This document shows, piece by piece, positions 1 to 8,539 of a DNA stretch of 64,000 nucleotides; position 1 is the first letter of the stretch; each line of letters begins with the position of its first letter. The notes under the pieces are model-generated. The model made no database searches. It saw only the letters and a program-made list of their open reading frames with translations, and was not told the DNA's origin. The DNA comes from Mixophyes australis (taxonomy: Eukaryota; Chordata; Amphibia; Anura; Limnodynastidae): positions 294,597,065 through 294,661,064 of the forward strand of contig JAVHZZ010000003.1 in assembly GCA_036250195.1 (NCBI GenBank). The letters are read 5' to 3'. The translations under genes were made by a program, and so were the position numbers.

Positions 1-428
1 TGACCTGTTCCTGCTTGTGCAAAATAATTCAGGAAGGAGCTGAATCATTCAAACAACCCATGGAAATGCACCTAACAATATAACACCCATCTGGCATACA
101 GACTCGGTGTAACGAAAGGACTTTGGATGATAAGGGAGCAGGCTAAAGCAGATCCAAAGTCCAGCTTAGCCAAGAGGGCACTTCCCCAAACGTTCTAACC
201 CAATGTGGTCTCGAAGAATTAATAACTAACCTAGCTATGGCATGGATCTATGGCATCATTTACCAAAGTGGATGCGAGAAGTGCTGGATCAATCAAAATT
301 TCCCTGCCGCTTTCTTGGGAACCACTGCCACTGGGGATATAATCAAATCTAAAGGGGAGGGGAAAGGGCCAACCATGCATCCCAAACTAACTTCCTTTTG
401 AACCGCAACAAAAGCCTTGACCTAAGAA
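1..428. other. Unassigned left edge
   Basis: I see no gene, RNA or recognisable repeat here. The reading frames are short and broken. Confidence 0.5.
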
Positions 429-667
429 GGCAAGGTGGCTTAGTGGATAGAACTTCTGCCTCACAGCACTGGGGTCATGAGTTTGATTCCCTACCATGGC
501 CTTACCTGTGTGGAGTTTGAATGTTATCCCCGTGCTTGCACGGGTTTTCTCTGGGTGCTCTGGTCTCCTCTCACAACCCAATAACATACTTTTAGGTTAA
601 TTGGTTGCTATCAAAATTGACCCTAGTCTGTCTGTGTATGTGTGTTGGGGAATTTAGACTGTACGCT
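429..667 (+). mobile_element. V-SINE, 5' part (tRNA-derived head and central domain)
   Basis: The first about 60 bases have the form of a tRNA gene: an A-box-like TGGCTTAGTGG and a B-box-like GAGTTTGATTCCC after a CCTCACAGCACTGGGGTC arm. They are followed by the conserved V-SINE middle (TGTGTGGAGTTTG, then a CCGTG...CGGGTTTTCT block, then AACATACTTTTAGGTTAATTG) and a TGTGT stretch leading to TTAGACTGTA. The copy stops exactly where the old gypsy LTR begins, and its 3' tail resumes at 9040. It is a SINE, not a functional tRNA gene. V-SINE structure is established knowledge; the split is read from the sequence. Confidence 0.85.
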
Positions 668-1158
668 TGTCAAAATCTGCCGTGCTTCCTCTGCAGCATT
701 GCCCCAGGATTCTGCTTCATCTTGGCAACTCCTGTCTCTGGGATTTATTGAACTTTATTATCGTGTTCAGTAAATTTTTCTCCAGCAGTACCTCTTGTCT
801 ACCAGAGGTGCTTGTTTCTTCCTATTACTAGGGGTTACCTTGCTGCACTAATTAATCATCAACACCTGATTGTCTCTCTACTTATACATGCCTCTCCCAG
901 TTAACCTTGCTGGTCATTGTTTTTTGTTGCCGTCCTTAAGATTTGTTCTCCCTGTTGCTCCTGTGCTCTTGGGCTTCACATCCTCCTGCTACACCACTTC
1001 TTTGGATATCTCTCTACCTATCATTCTACCTGCATCTGCAGTATTCCCTGTGCAATTTCAGTTATATCGGGTTTGTACCATTTATCTGTATTTTCTGAGC
1101 ACTAAACACCTTTATGATTCATCACATCCTGGGCTGTGATTTGCTCTGAAGCGTGACA
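668..1158 (+). repeat. 5' LTR of old gypsy-like element
   Basis: This aligns along its length with 8540-9039, sharing CTTCCTCTGCAGCAT, TCTCCAGCAGTACCTCTT and TTCATCACATCCTGGGCT. Many substitutions and small indels separate the two copies (491 versus 500 bp), so the insertion is old. The apparent open frames inside (for example around 870-1139) are LTR sequence, not genes. Confidence 0.75.
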
Positions 1159-1358
1159 GCATGAACAGCCAAAAAGATGGCTTTGGAGCTGTGTGAAATT
1201 TCCTGTTTCAGATTGTTTTCTGGGACTCTCACTGCAATTGTTTCCATTTCTTTTCTACTGCAAACATAAATGCTTTACAAATTACTGAACTGCCTCTGCT
1301 GCAGACTCTACAAATGGCCATAATTTTGATAAGCTCTCAGCTGGCTTAATTTTCTGCT

Positions 1359-1990
1359 TTGCTTATGAACCCACTCAAGAGAATGTCATATTTCGTCTCT
1401 TCCAATTCTAAAGCTGTTATTTTATCTAAACCTACTTCCTTTGCTGTTGCTGCTGCTGCTGAATATGTTCAAACAACACTTTATAATAGTGCTACCAAAA
1501 ACTTACATTTAATCAAGAACTACTGTGTAACAAACTCCAGGCTAGTATGTGGTCCACACTTCAATCTGACTGAAGAGGAGCTAACAAATTATGGGCCTGA
1601 TTCATTAAGGTACTTAAATTAAGAAGTTTCTTATTTAAGTCTCCTGGACAAAACCATGTTACAATGCAAGGGGTGCAAATTAGTTTTCTGTTTTGCACAT
1701 AAGTTAAATACTGACTGATTTTTCATGTAGCACACAACTATCAACTTTAAATTTCAGCGTACAAATAAGCTATCAAGTATTTGTGTGCTACATGAAAAAA
1801 CAGTCAGTATTTAACTAATTTTCACCCCTTGCATTGTAACATGGTTTTGTCCAGGAGACTTAAATAAGAAACTTCTTAATTTAAATACCTTAATGAATCA
1901 GGCCCTATGTCTTTACTGTGCCAGGAATGGACACTTCTTGAAAGACTGTCCTCTCCGTAGGCCACGACAGCCTTTTCCCCCCTTCATTTT
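1359..1990 (+). pseudogene. gag remnant of the old element, split by a MITE
   Basis: The left piece (to 1592) has a short open stretch ending in an acidic LTEEELTN segment. The right piece (from 1908) encodes a perfect retroviral zinc knuckle, C-x2-C-x4-H-x4-C (CLYCARNGHFLKDC). The same order, acidic helix then LCLYC knuckle, occurs in the young gypsy gag (3016-3960). The MITE 1593-1905 sits between them. The frame does not join cleanly even when the MITE is ignored, so the gene was already decaying or lost bases later. It would have encoded a nucleocapsid-bearing Gag. Confidence 0.65.
1593..1905. mobile_element. Fold-back MITE (Harbinger-like), copy 1
   Basis: The element starts GGGCCTGATTCATTAAGG and ends with its reverse complement. 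Nearly the whole 313 bp is one palindrome, with arms of roughly 130 bases and a short centre. It is flanked by a 3-bp TAT repeat (1590-1592 and 1906-1908). A relative lies at 17198-17703. Three-base target duplications and GGGC termini suit PIF/Harbinger MITEs, although the usual TSD is TWA. No coding capacity. Confidence 0.75.
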
Positions 1991-2047
1991 GGATTTGTTT
2001 CCGCTTTACTTCCTGCTTCCACAGTACAGCCCTTTCTGCTCCCTGGG

Positions 2048-2341
2048 ATGAGGCCCAGTCCACCAGCTCCAGTTTCTGCAGCTAGCCCAGAGGTGCTCAT
2101 TTTTGCCGCCTGCCCAGAGGTGCCATTCTCTGCCTCCAGCTTCGAGGTGCCAGAGTCTTCCTCTAGCTCCGAATTGCCAGACTCTGCCTCTAGTTCCAAG
2201 TCGCCAGTCACTGCCACCAGCTCCGAGTCGCCAGCCTCTGCCTCCAGCTCCGAGTTGCCAGTCGCTGCCTCCAGCTCTGAGTTGCCAGCTGCTGCCTCCA
2301 GTTCTAAATCACCAGTTGATTTCTCTGTTCCTGAGCTACAG
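2048..2341 (+). pseudogene. Ser/Pro-rich repeat-coding tail of the old element (left part)
   Basis: An open frame of about 27-base repeats encodes units such as ASSSELPVA and ASSSKSPV. It follows the gag zinc knuckle where pol would normally begin. The young gypsy inserted at TACAG (2337-2341). The same frame stays open on the far side from 7907 to a stop at 8081-8083. The protein has no domain I recognise. It may be a structural Gag tail or simply an expanded minisatellite that stayed open. Confidence 0.5.
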
Positions 2342-2389
2342 TGTCAGGCGTCGTCCGCACGGCCGCCTGACTGCCTGACCGCGCGTCTG

Positions 2390-2474
2390 GTTGCTAGGCA
2401 ACCAGACGCATCACTTCCGGATTCCCGCTGTCATCTGACCCCTCGCTGTATGACGCGCCCCGTTGCTAGGCAAC
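2390..2474 (+). promoter_or_regulatory. Pair of perfect X-box (RFX-type) palindromes in 5' LTR
   Basis: GTTGCTAGGCAAC occurs at 2390-2402 and again at 2462-2474, each within a longer inverted repeat (CTGG...CCAG and CCCG...CGGG). This 13-mer is the classic RFX-factor X-box. The pair lies about 75-150 bp upstream of the TATA-like box. RFX binding is inferred from the motif. Confidence 0.6.
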
Positions 2475-2526
2475 GGGACGCTATGTAGGATTCCCGGCGG
2501 CAGGTATGACAGCGCTGCAGCGCTGA

Positions 2527-2556
2527 TGCTGATTGGGTCACCACACTATTTAAACC
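2527..2556 (+). promoter_or_regulatory. LTR core promoter (inverted CCAAT and TATA-like box)
   Basis: GCTGATTGGG (inverted CCAAT) is followed about 15 bases later by CTATTTAAAC, a TATA-like box, before a pyrimidine-rich stretch suitable for initiation. The same elements recur in the 3' LTR. Confidence 0.55.
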
Positions 2557-3002
2557 TCTTCCTGCCCTCTATCAGTGCCAGAGTATCAGGTCTTCCTGTC
2601 TCCAGCGTTTGTGTGTACCAGTTGCTGTATTTGTTCCTGACATTCCTCGTGCTGCTTGTGACCCTTTTGACCCGGACCGTTTGACCACCCCTATTTGGAT
2701 TCTGCCTTTGTACTGCGCTCCCTGAATGTTACCGACCCGACTTGCCTCACCATTCTTCTGGATTTCCCTTTGTACCTCCTCTACCTGAACGTTGCTGAAC
2801 CGGCCTGTCTGACACCCCCTTGTATCTCGCTGTGGACTCTAGGAAGGACCGCGACCTGCGTGTCCCTGCAGCGGAGTCCATACTTCCTTGCGGGGGTTCC
2901 TGGTGAATACCAGGGGCACGTTAGACTCCGCGCCTTCCTTTGAGTTGCGCCAACAACAGCAGGTACCCACTACCAGTCATACACCCACTATCAGTCGTGA
3001 CA

Positions 3003-3015
3003 GTATACTCTGGCC
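3003..3015 (+). other. Leader between 5' LTR and gag; no standard primer site next to the LTR
   Basis: Only 13 bases separate the LTR end from the gag ATG. A tRNA primer site usually starts TGG within a few bases of the LTR; here the first TGG is at 3011 and overlaps the gag start. The first six bases, GTATAC, also occur immediately before the 3' LTR (7235-7240). Confidence 0.4.
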
Positions 3016-3960
3016 ATGACAACGGAGGGGTCTGGTGAACCGTCTGCTCGTGACCTACTCCTGCATTTGGCTCAACGAGTGGAGCAACAAGAAGCAGCCC
3101 AAGCGCATCTTCTACAATGTGTCCAAGGGATTGCTACCCGCTTCGATACATTTCAGAATGCTGTACCCGCTACACCAGCCATAACCTCTGCGGCATCCAC
3201 AGCATCCAGTGTGGTTACGGTCTCTACAGCGGCCTCCGGTGTACGCATCCCGACACCCGAAAAGTTTGACGGTGATCCCAAGAAGTGCAGGGGCTTTCTG
3301 AACCAATGTGCCATTCAATTTGAGTGCAACCCAGGGGCCTTTTCTTCAGAACGCACCAAAGTAGCCTTTCTCATCTCCCTCCTCAGTGGTCAGGCCCTTG
3401 CCTGGGCCTCACCTTTATGGGAACAAGGAGGTCCACTTCTTAATAACTCCAACTCTTTCATTGAAGCTTTCAGGAAAGTCTTCGATGATCCCGGAAGAGT
3501 TGCTTCTGCAGCTACCAGCTTGTTAAACCTCCGCCAAGGTGACCTGTCCGTGGGGCAATACGCAGTTCAATTTCGAACCCTGGCTTCCGAGTTAAAATGG
3601 AATAACGAAGCACTGGTGGCAACCTTTTGGCAAGGTCTGGTGGACCGGATTAAGGACGAGCTAATTTCCAGAGAACTCCCGGCTGAGTTAGATTCTCTCA
3701 TCTCCATGTGCATCAAGGTGGATTTGCGCTACCAAGAGCGCACGCAGGAACGCTCTCCTGGCAAACGGTTCATACCACGGCTAGCACCCCAGTTCCAAAA
3801 TCCCATCCTGCCAGTGGACGAACCAATGCAAGTAGGACGCTCTAAATTATCCCTTGAAGAGAGGGAGAGACGCTTCAAACAACGCCTGTGTCTGTATTGT
3901 GGAGATCCGGGACACCTGCTAAGAGTTTGTCCCAAGAAACCGGGAAACTCTTCCTCCTAA
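3016..3960 (+). CDS. gag: Gag polyprotein of young gypsy
   Basis: This 314-residue structural protein would form the retrotransposon particle and bind its RNA. Residues 1-75 are a polar/coiled N-terminus with a Gln-rich heptad-like segment. Residues about 78-230 match the retrotransposon Gag (capsid) family, with GDPKKCRGFLNQC, LLSGQALAWA and FRTLASEL blocks. A zinc knuckle CLYCGDPGHLLRVC (C-x2-C-x4-H-x4-C) lies at about residues 292-305. The start is the first ATG after the LTR. The last codons contain the slippery heptamer through which pol is made. The capsid blocks resemble those of the domesticated mammalian PEG10/RTL proteins, which derive from Sushi-like elements (established knowledge). 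The frame is intact. Confidence 0.9.
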   Translation: MTTEGSGEPSARDLLLHLAQRVEQQEAAQAHLLQCVQGIATRFDTFQNAVPATPAITSAASTASSVVTVSTAASGVRIPTPEKFDGDPKKCRGFLNQCAIQFECNPGAFSSERTKVAFLISLLSGQALAWASPLWEQGGPLLNNSNSFIEAFRKVFDDPGRVASAATSLLNLRQGDLSVGQYAVQFRTLASELKWNNEALVATFWQGLVDRIKDELISRELPAELDSLISMCIKVDLRYQERTQERSPGKRFIPRLAPQFQNPILPVDEPMQVGRSKLSLEERERRFKQRLCLYCGDPGHLLRVCPKKPGNSSS

Positions 3961-6900
3961 ACGGTGGCGGGGAGGCCGTTTTAGGAGAATCCACAGTTGC
4001 TCCCTATTCTAAAGAAAATTCCCCAGAATTTCAGATGGCTGTCATCCTGAGCACCCCCAAGGGTACCTTTTCCACCACAGCCTTTGTGGACTCCGGCTCC
4101 TCCGGGAACTTCATTTCGGCAGATCTAGCTTCGCAGCTCCAAATACCTCTAAACCCATTGCCCCAACCGTTATCTCTGACGGCAGTCGACGGAAGTCGTG
4201 TCACTCACGGCTCCATCTCCTCCGTGACTTCTCCTGTTCGGTTGATGGTAGGAGTACTTCATAGCGAAATGATCCAACTTTTGGTGTTGCCGAGGTCCAT
4301 TAATCCCCTCATCTTGGGGCTACCGTGGCTGAGAAAACATTCCCCTCAGATGGATTGGGACCACGCTCAAGTTATGTCGTGGGGTTCAGGATGTCGCTTT
4401 GAATGTCTGTCTAGAGTCTTGCCTCCAAAATGTCAAGTAATGGCTCATTCCGAGCTAACCCACCTTCCTGAGGCCTATATAGAATTCCAAGATGTATTCA
4501 GTAAAGTGGAAGCGGAGATCTTGCCTCCTCATCGTCCTTGGGATTGCGCTATTGTTTTATCTCCTGACCAACCCATTCCCAAAGGGAGGACCTACCCTTT
4601 ATCTCGTCCAGAGACGTCAGCCATGTCTCAATATATTTCAGAAAACCTGAAACGGGGATTTATCCGCAAATCCACTTCCCCAGCAGGTGCAGGGGTTTTT
4701 TTTGTTAAGAAGAAGGATGGGTCTCTTTGGCCTTGTATTGATTATCGTCCTCTCAACCGCATCACTGTCAAGAATCGATATCCATTACCTCTCATCTCCG
4801 ACCTCTTTGACAAACTCAGTGGATCTCAAATCTTTTCCAAACTAGATCTCCGTGGGGCCTATAATTTGATTCGCATCAAAGAAGCAGACGAATGGAAAAC
4901 GGCCTTTAACACCAGAGATGGACATTTCGAGTACCTGGTGATGCCCTTCGGCCTCTGCAACGCCCCAGCCATCTTACAAACCTTTGTTAACGATATCTTT
5001 CATGACCTGTTGTACACTTCTGTGGTAGTGTATTTAGACGATATATTAATATTTTCTAAAGATCTGAAGACTCATCGGGAACAAGTAAAGGAGGTCTTAC
5101 GTAGACTCCGGAAACATCACCTCTACTGCAAGCTGGAGAAATGTGTGTTTGAGATTAGCCAGGTACCTTTTCTTGGTTTCATTGTGTCGGGTCAAGGTCT
5201 TTGTATGGATCCCACCAAGGTGTCAGCTATTCTGGACTGGCCTCAGCCACAAGGCCTTAAAGCTATTCAAAGGTTCATCGGCTTTGCAAACTATTATCGC
5301 CAATTTATTCAGGGATTCTCCACCATTATAGCCCCCATTACAGCTTTAACCAGGAAAACTGCCAACCCCAGGGTTTGGTCCTCGGAAGCCATGTCTGCCT
5401 TCATAACGTTAAAAAAAGCATTTTCTTCAGCCCCAGTTCTGTCCCAGCCAGATCAAGAACGACCTTTCTTGTTAGAGGTAGATGCATCCTCTGTAGGCAT
5501 TGGGGCGGTGCTTTTTCAAGAGTCTCCGGCTGGCTCACACAATCCGTGTGGGTTTTTCTCCAGACGATTTCTTCCAAGTGAATGTAATTATGGAATAGGG
5601 GACAAGGAGTTACTGGCCATCAAGGCGGCTCTGGAGGAATGGCGACATCTGTTGGAGGGGGCTATATTTCCTGTTACTGTGTTTACCGACCATCGGAACC
5701 TAGTGTTCATTCAAGAGGCTCGTTGCCTTAATCCTCGGCAAGCCCGCTGGGCATCCTTCTTTGCTCGATTTAACATGAAGCTCACATTCTGCCCGGGAGC
5801 CAAGAACGGACGTGCCGATGCATTATCTCGCTCATTTGACGATTCCGATCGTTTAAGACCGTTGGTTCCTCAGCATATTATTGATCCTTCTAATATCGTA
5901 GCCCTCACTAGGACCAAAACGTCCTCTCCTCCTCCAGGCCGGTCATTCGTGGAACCCCATCTCCGGCTCAAGACCCTGCAGTGGGCTCATTCATCCCGCA
6001 TTGCCGGCCATGCTGGAATAAAGAAGACAACATCGCTGCTTTGCCGACGCTTCTGGTGGCCTAATGTACGTGCCGATGTTGGTAAATTTATTGCTTCCTG
6101 TACTACTTGTGCTCAACACAAGACTTGTAGAAGAGTTCCGGCAGGCCTTCTTCGTCCACTCCCTATCCCCGATGCTCCTTGGGAAAGTGTGGCCATGGAT
6201 TTTATCACAGACCTACCCCTCAGTGCAGGGTTTACCACTATCTGGGTGGTTATTGATCGATTTTCGAAGATGGCACATTTTATCCCTCTAACTGGACTGC
6301 CCACGGCCAGTCGTCTGGCAGATATCTTTATCAAGGAGATATTCAGACTACATGGTTGCCCGAAGGAGATCATTTCGGACCGTGGAGTCCAATTCACATC
6401 CCATTTTTGGAGAACCTTTTGTAAGAGATTGAACATAGAATTGAAATTCTCTTCGGGATACCATCCGCAAACCAACAGACAGACGGAGCGAATCAATCAG
6501 GATCTCGAGACATTCCTCCGCTGTTTTACCTCCGACAACCAGAATAAATGGTCTCAATTCCTTCCTTGGGCGGAGTTCTCCCATAATCAACACATTCATG
6601 AGTCTACCGGATTCTCCCCTTTCTTTATTGTATACGGAAGTCATCCTGTGTTTCCGGATCCTTTTCCAGTGTCCTCTTCACCGGTTCCAGCCGTAGATAC
6701 TCTTTATCGGGAGTTTTCTCTCATTTGGGCTAAGACTAAGATGGCTTTACTCAAGGCTACTCAGCATCACAAAATCTTTGCAGATCGTCATCGGAGGGCC
6801 ACTCCTCTCTTAAAGGTGGGAGACCAAGTATGGCTATCCACCCGGGACCTAAGACTAAAGGTTCCTTCTATGAAGATGGCTCCTCGATTTATTGGCCCGT

Positions 6901-7277
6901 ACACCATCATGCAAGTCATTAATCCTGTATGCTTTAAATTGAAACTTCCTCCTTCTCTGAGATGTGATAATACTTTTCATGTCTCATTACTACGACCAGT
7001 GGTACTCAATAAATTCTATCGACCTCCCTGTCGTCCTCCACCAATACAAACCTCTTCTGGAACTGAATTCGAAGTCAATCGGATCTTGGCCTCTCGCATT
7101 CTTCGTGGCAAACAGCAATTTCTTGTCCATTGGAAAGGATTTGGCCCAGAGGAGAGATCATGGGTGGACAAGCAGGACCTTCACGCTCCTAGAATTCTCA
7201 AAAAGTTCCTTCAAACAGGAGGAAGAAGAGGAGGGTATACTGTCAGGCGCCGTCCGCACGGCTGCCTGACTGCCTGA
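3888..7277 (+). CDS. pol: Pol polyprotein (protease-RT-RNase H-integrase-chromodomain)
   Basis: The frame is open for 1,129 codons and is probably entered only by frameshift near codon 20; its upstream ATG lies within gag. In order: aspartic protease (DSGS, D68), reverse transcriptase (SKLDLRGAY D320; YLDD 382-385), RNase H (D532, E574, D601, D644), integrase HHCC zinc finger (H701, H708, C738, C741), DDE core (D771, D831, E867 with D-x35-E spacing), and a chromodomain at about 1061-1108 (FLVHWKGFG). Together these copy the RNA and insert the cDNA, with the chromodomain probably steering target choice. Oddities: SLWPCIDYR has W where R is usual, and QTNRQTER has R where G is usual. The last 12 residues are encoded by the 3' LTR. 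Confidence 0.92.
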   Translation: MSVLWRSGTPAKSLSQETGKLFLLNGGGEAVLGESTVAPYSKENSPEFQMAVILSTPKGTFSTTAFVDSGSSGNFISADLASQLQIPLNPLPQPLSLTAVDGSRVTHGSISSVTSPVRLMVGVLHSEMIQLLVLPRSINPLILGLPWLRKHSPQMDWDHAQVMSWGSGCRFECLSRVLPPKCQVMAHSELTHLPEAYIEFQDVFSKVEAEILPPHRPWDCAIVLSPDQPIPKGRTYPLSRPETSAMSQYISENLKRGFIRKSTSPAGAGVFFVKKKDGSLWPCIDYRPLNRITVKNRYPLPLISDLFDKLSGSQIFSKLDLRGAYNLIRIKEADEWKTAFNTRDGHFEYLVMPFGLCNAPAILQTFVNDIFHDLLYTSVVVYLDDILIFSKDLKTHREQVKEVLRRLRKHHLYCKLEKCVFEISQVPFLGFIVSGQGLCMDPTKVSAILDWPQPQGLKAIQRFIGFANYYRQFIQGFSTIIAPITALTRKTANPRVWSSEAMSAFITLKKAFSSAPVLSQPDQERPFLLEVDASSVGIGAVLFQESPAGSHNPCGFFSRRFLPSECNYGIGDKELLAIKAALEEWRHLLEGAIFPVTVFTDHRNLVFIQEARCLNPRQARWASFFARFNMKLTFCPGAKNGRADALSRSFDDSDRLRPLVPQHIIDPSNIVALTRTKTSSPPPGRSFVEPHLRLKTLQWAHSSRIAGHAGIKKTTSLLCRRFWWPNVRADVGKFIASCTTCAQHKTCRRVPAGLLRPLPIPDAPWESVAMDFITDLPLSAGFTTIWVVIDRFSKMAHFIPLTGLPTASRLADIFIKEIFRLHGCPKEIISDRGVQFTSHFWRTFCKRLNIELKFSSGYHPQTNRQTERINQDLETFLRCFTSDNQNKWSQFLPWAEFSHNQHIHESTGFSPFFIVYGSHPVFPDPFPVSSSPVPAVDTLYREFSLIWAKTKMALLKATQHHKIFADRHRRATPLLKVGDQVWLSTRDLRLKVPSMKMAPRFIGPYTIMQVINPVCFKLKLPPSLRCDNTFHVSLLRPVVLNKFYRPPCRPPPIQTSSGTEFEVNRILASRILRGKQQFLVHWKGFGPEERSWVDKQDLHAPRILKKFLQTGGRRGGYTVRRRPHGCLTA
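3942..3986 (+). promoter_or_regulatory. -1 ribosomal frameshift signal (slippery site plus stem-loop)
   Basis: G GGA AAC (3942-3948) sits in the gag frame exactly as X XXY YYZ requires. After a 6-nt spacer, TCCTAAACGG (3955-3964) can pair with CCGTTTTAGGA (3976-3986) through a 10-bp stem with one bulged T and an 11-nt loop. The gag stop codon TAA (3958-3960) lies inside the stem. Slipping back one base enters the pol frame, which is open on both sides. Confidence 0.88.
7219..7240 (+). other. Polypurine tract before 3' LTR
   Basis: AGGAGGAAGAAGAGGAGGG runs up to GTATAC and then the LTR. Such a tract primes plus-strand DNA synthesis in LTR elements. It lies inside the pol reading frame. Confidence 0.75.
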
Positions 7278-7901
7278 CCGCGCGTCTGGTTGCTAGGCAA
7301 CCAGACGCATCACTTCCGGATTCCCGCTGTCATCTGACCCCTCGCTGTATGACGCGCCCCGTTGCTAGGCAACGGGGCGCTATGTAGGATTCCCGGCGGC
7401 AGGTATGACAGCGCTGCAGCGCTGATGCTGATTGGGTCACCACACTATTTAAACCTCTTCCTGCCCTCTATCAGTGCCAGAGTATCAGGTCTTCCTGTCT
7501 CCAGCGTTTGTGTGTACCAGTTGCTGTATTTGTTCCTGACATTCCTCGTGCTGCTTGTGACCCTTTTGACCCGGACCGTTTGACCACCCCTATTTGGATT
7601 CTGCCTTTGTACTGCGCTCCCTGAATGTTACCGACCCGGCTTGCCTCACCATTCTTCTGGATTTCCCTTTGTACCTCCTCTACCTGAACGTTGCTGAACC
7701 GGCCTGTCTGACACCCCCTTGTATCTCGCTGTGGACTCTAGGAAGGACCGCGACCTGCGTGTCCCTGCAGCGGAGTCCATACTTCCTTGCGGGGGTTCCT
7801 GGTGAATACCAGGGGCACGTTAGACTCCGCGCCTTCCTTTGAGTTGCCCCAACAACAGCAGGTACCCACTACCAGTCATACACCCACTATCAGTCGTGAC
7901 A
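7241..7901 (+). repeat. 3' LTR of young gypsy
   Basis: This 661-bp copy nearly matches 2342-3002; I see differences near the start (two), in the second X-box flank, mid-LTR and near the end. X-box palindromes recur at 7289-7301 and 7361-7373. It is followed by the TACAG target duplicate at 7902-7906. Confidence 0.95.
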
Positions 7902-7906
7902 TACAG

Positions 7907-8539
7907 CCTGCTTCTGAGAAGGCTCTGCCCCCACAGCCTGCTTCACTATGGGCTCTGCCACTCCAATCTGCTCCAGACACATTGCCATTCTATGCAGTTC
8001 GGCCCAAGTTGCCATTCCATGCGGTTCAGCCTGCTCATCTTAGGCTTTGTGCTTCACAATTTCCCTGTACCTGGCCTTGTTAATGACCCAAAGAGACAGG
8101 TACTGTTTCTGATATTGCATTTTAGAGAGGAAGACTTGGAATGGGTAAACCCATTTATTGAGACTAATCATCCCATCCTATCGGACTAACAACTTTTTAC
8201 TGAGGCAGTAATCAGCAATTTTGCGACTTCTTCTGCTATGACATCTTGTGGGGTCATCTGTACATTCGGCAATACCACCTATCACATCAGACCAAGAAGT
8301 ACCACTGTGTTCCACCCAATTGATTGAGGCTCCCGTCTCGAGGAATTCTCGCAAGAAGAAAAGTGTGAAAGAGAGCAGGGTCTGCAGGGCCTCAACTTCC
8401 CTCTGGCGTGATCTCCATTGCATTTCCGTACTTGAACGAGGACTTGCATGCCTGGCCCCTTACAGTGGACTATGACTGAGACTGTTTTAACAACTTTTGG
8501 TAATACGGGCATCTGGAATCCGCCCTAAGGGAGCGGTAC
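7907..8539 (+). pseudogene. Old element: right part of the Pro-rich frame and 3' internal region
   Basis: From 7907 the frame of 2048-2341 continues with repeats rich in Pro, Ala, Leu and Gln (for example LPFYAV and LPFHAV) to a stop at 8081-8083. The rest to 8539 shows no protein I recognise. The last bases (AAGGGAGCGGTAC) resemble a worn polypurine tract before the LTR, parallel to the GGAGGGTATAC of the young element. Confidence 0.5.

Larger units (their letters stand above)
2342..3002 (+). repeat. 5' LTR of young gypsy
   Basis: The LTR begins TGTCAGGCG and ends CAGTCGTGACA, giving TGTCA/TGACA inverted ends. It matches 7241-7901 in length and, apart from about five bases, in sequence. It contains two X-box palindromes, an inverted CCAAT box and a TATA-like box, listed separately. 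Short open frames inside it are not genes. Confidence 0.95.
2342..7901 (+). mobile_element. Young, near-intact Ty3/gypsy (Sushi-like chromovirus)
   Basis: This is a complete 5,560-bp LTR retrotransposon: 5' LTR (2342-3002), gag (3016-3960), pol in the -1 frame (to 7277), a purine-rich tract (7219-7238), and 3' LTR (7241-7901). The target duplication TACAG is perfect (2337-2341 and 7902-7906). I count about five mismatches between the two 661-bp LTRs, so insertion was recent. Both reading frames are open. A C-terminal chromodomain and a PEG10-like gag/frameshift arrangement place it near Sushi-ichi elements. It has no env. Two changes in conserved pol motifs make full activity uncertain. Confidence 0.93.

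Noticed and set aside
429..500. tRNA-like sequence with A and B boxes
   Set aside because: It continues into the V-SINE central domain and recurs in other V-SINE copies, so it is a SINE head rather than a tRNA gene.
870..1139. Open frame of 89 codons
   Set aside because: It lies within the old LTR, and the second LTR copy has matching broken frames. No protein similarity.
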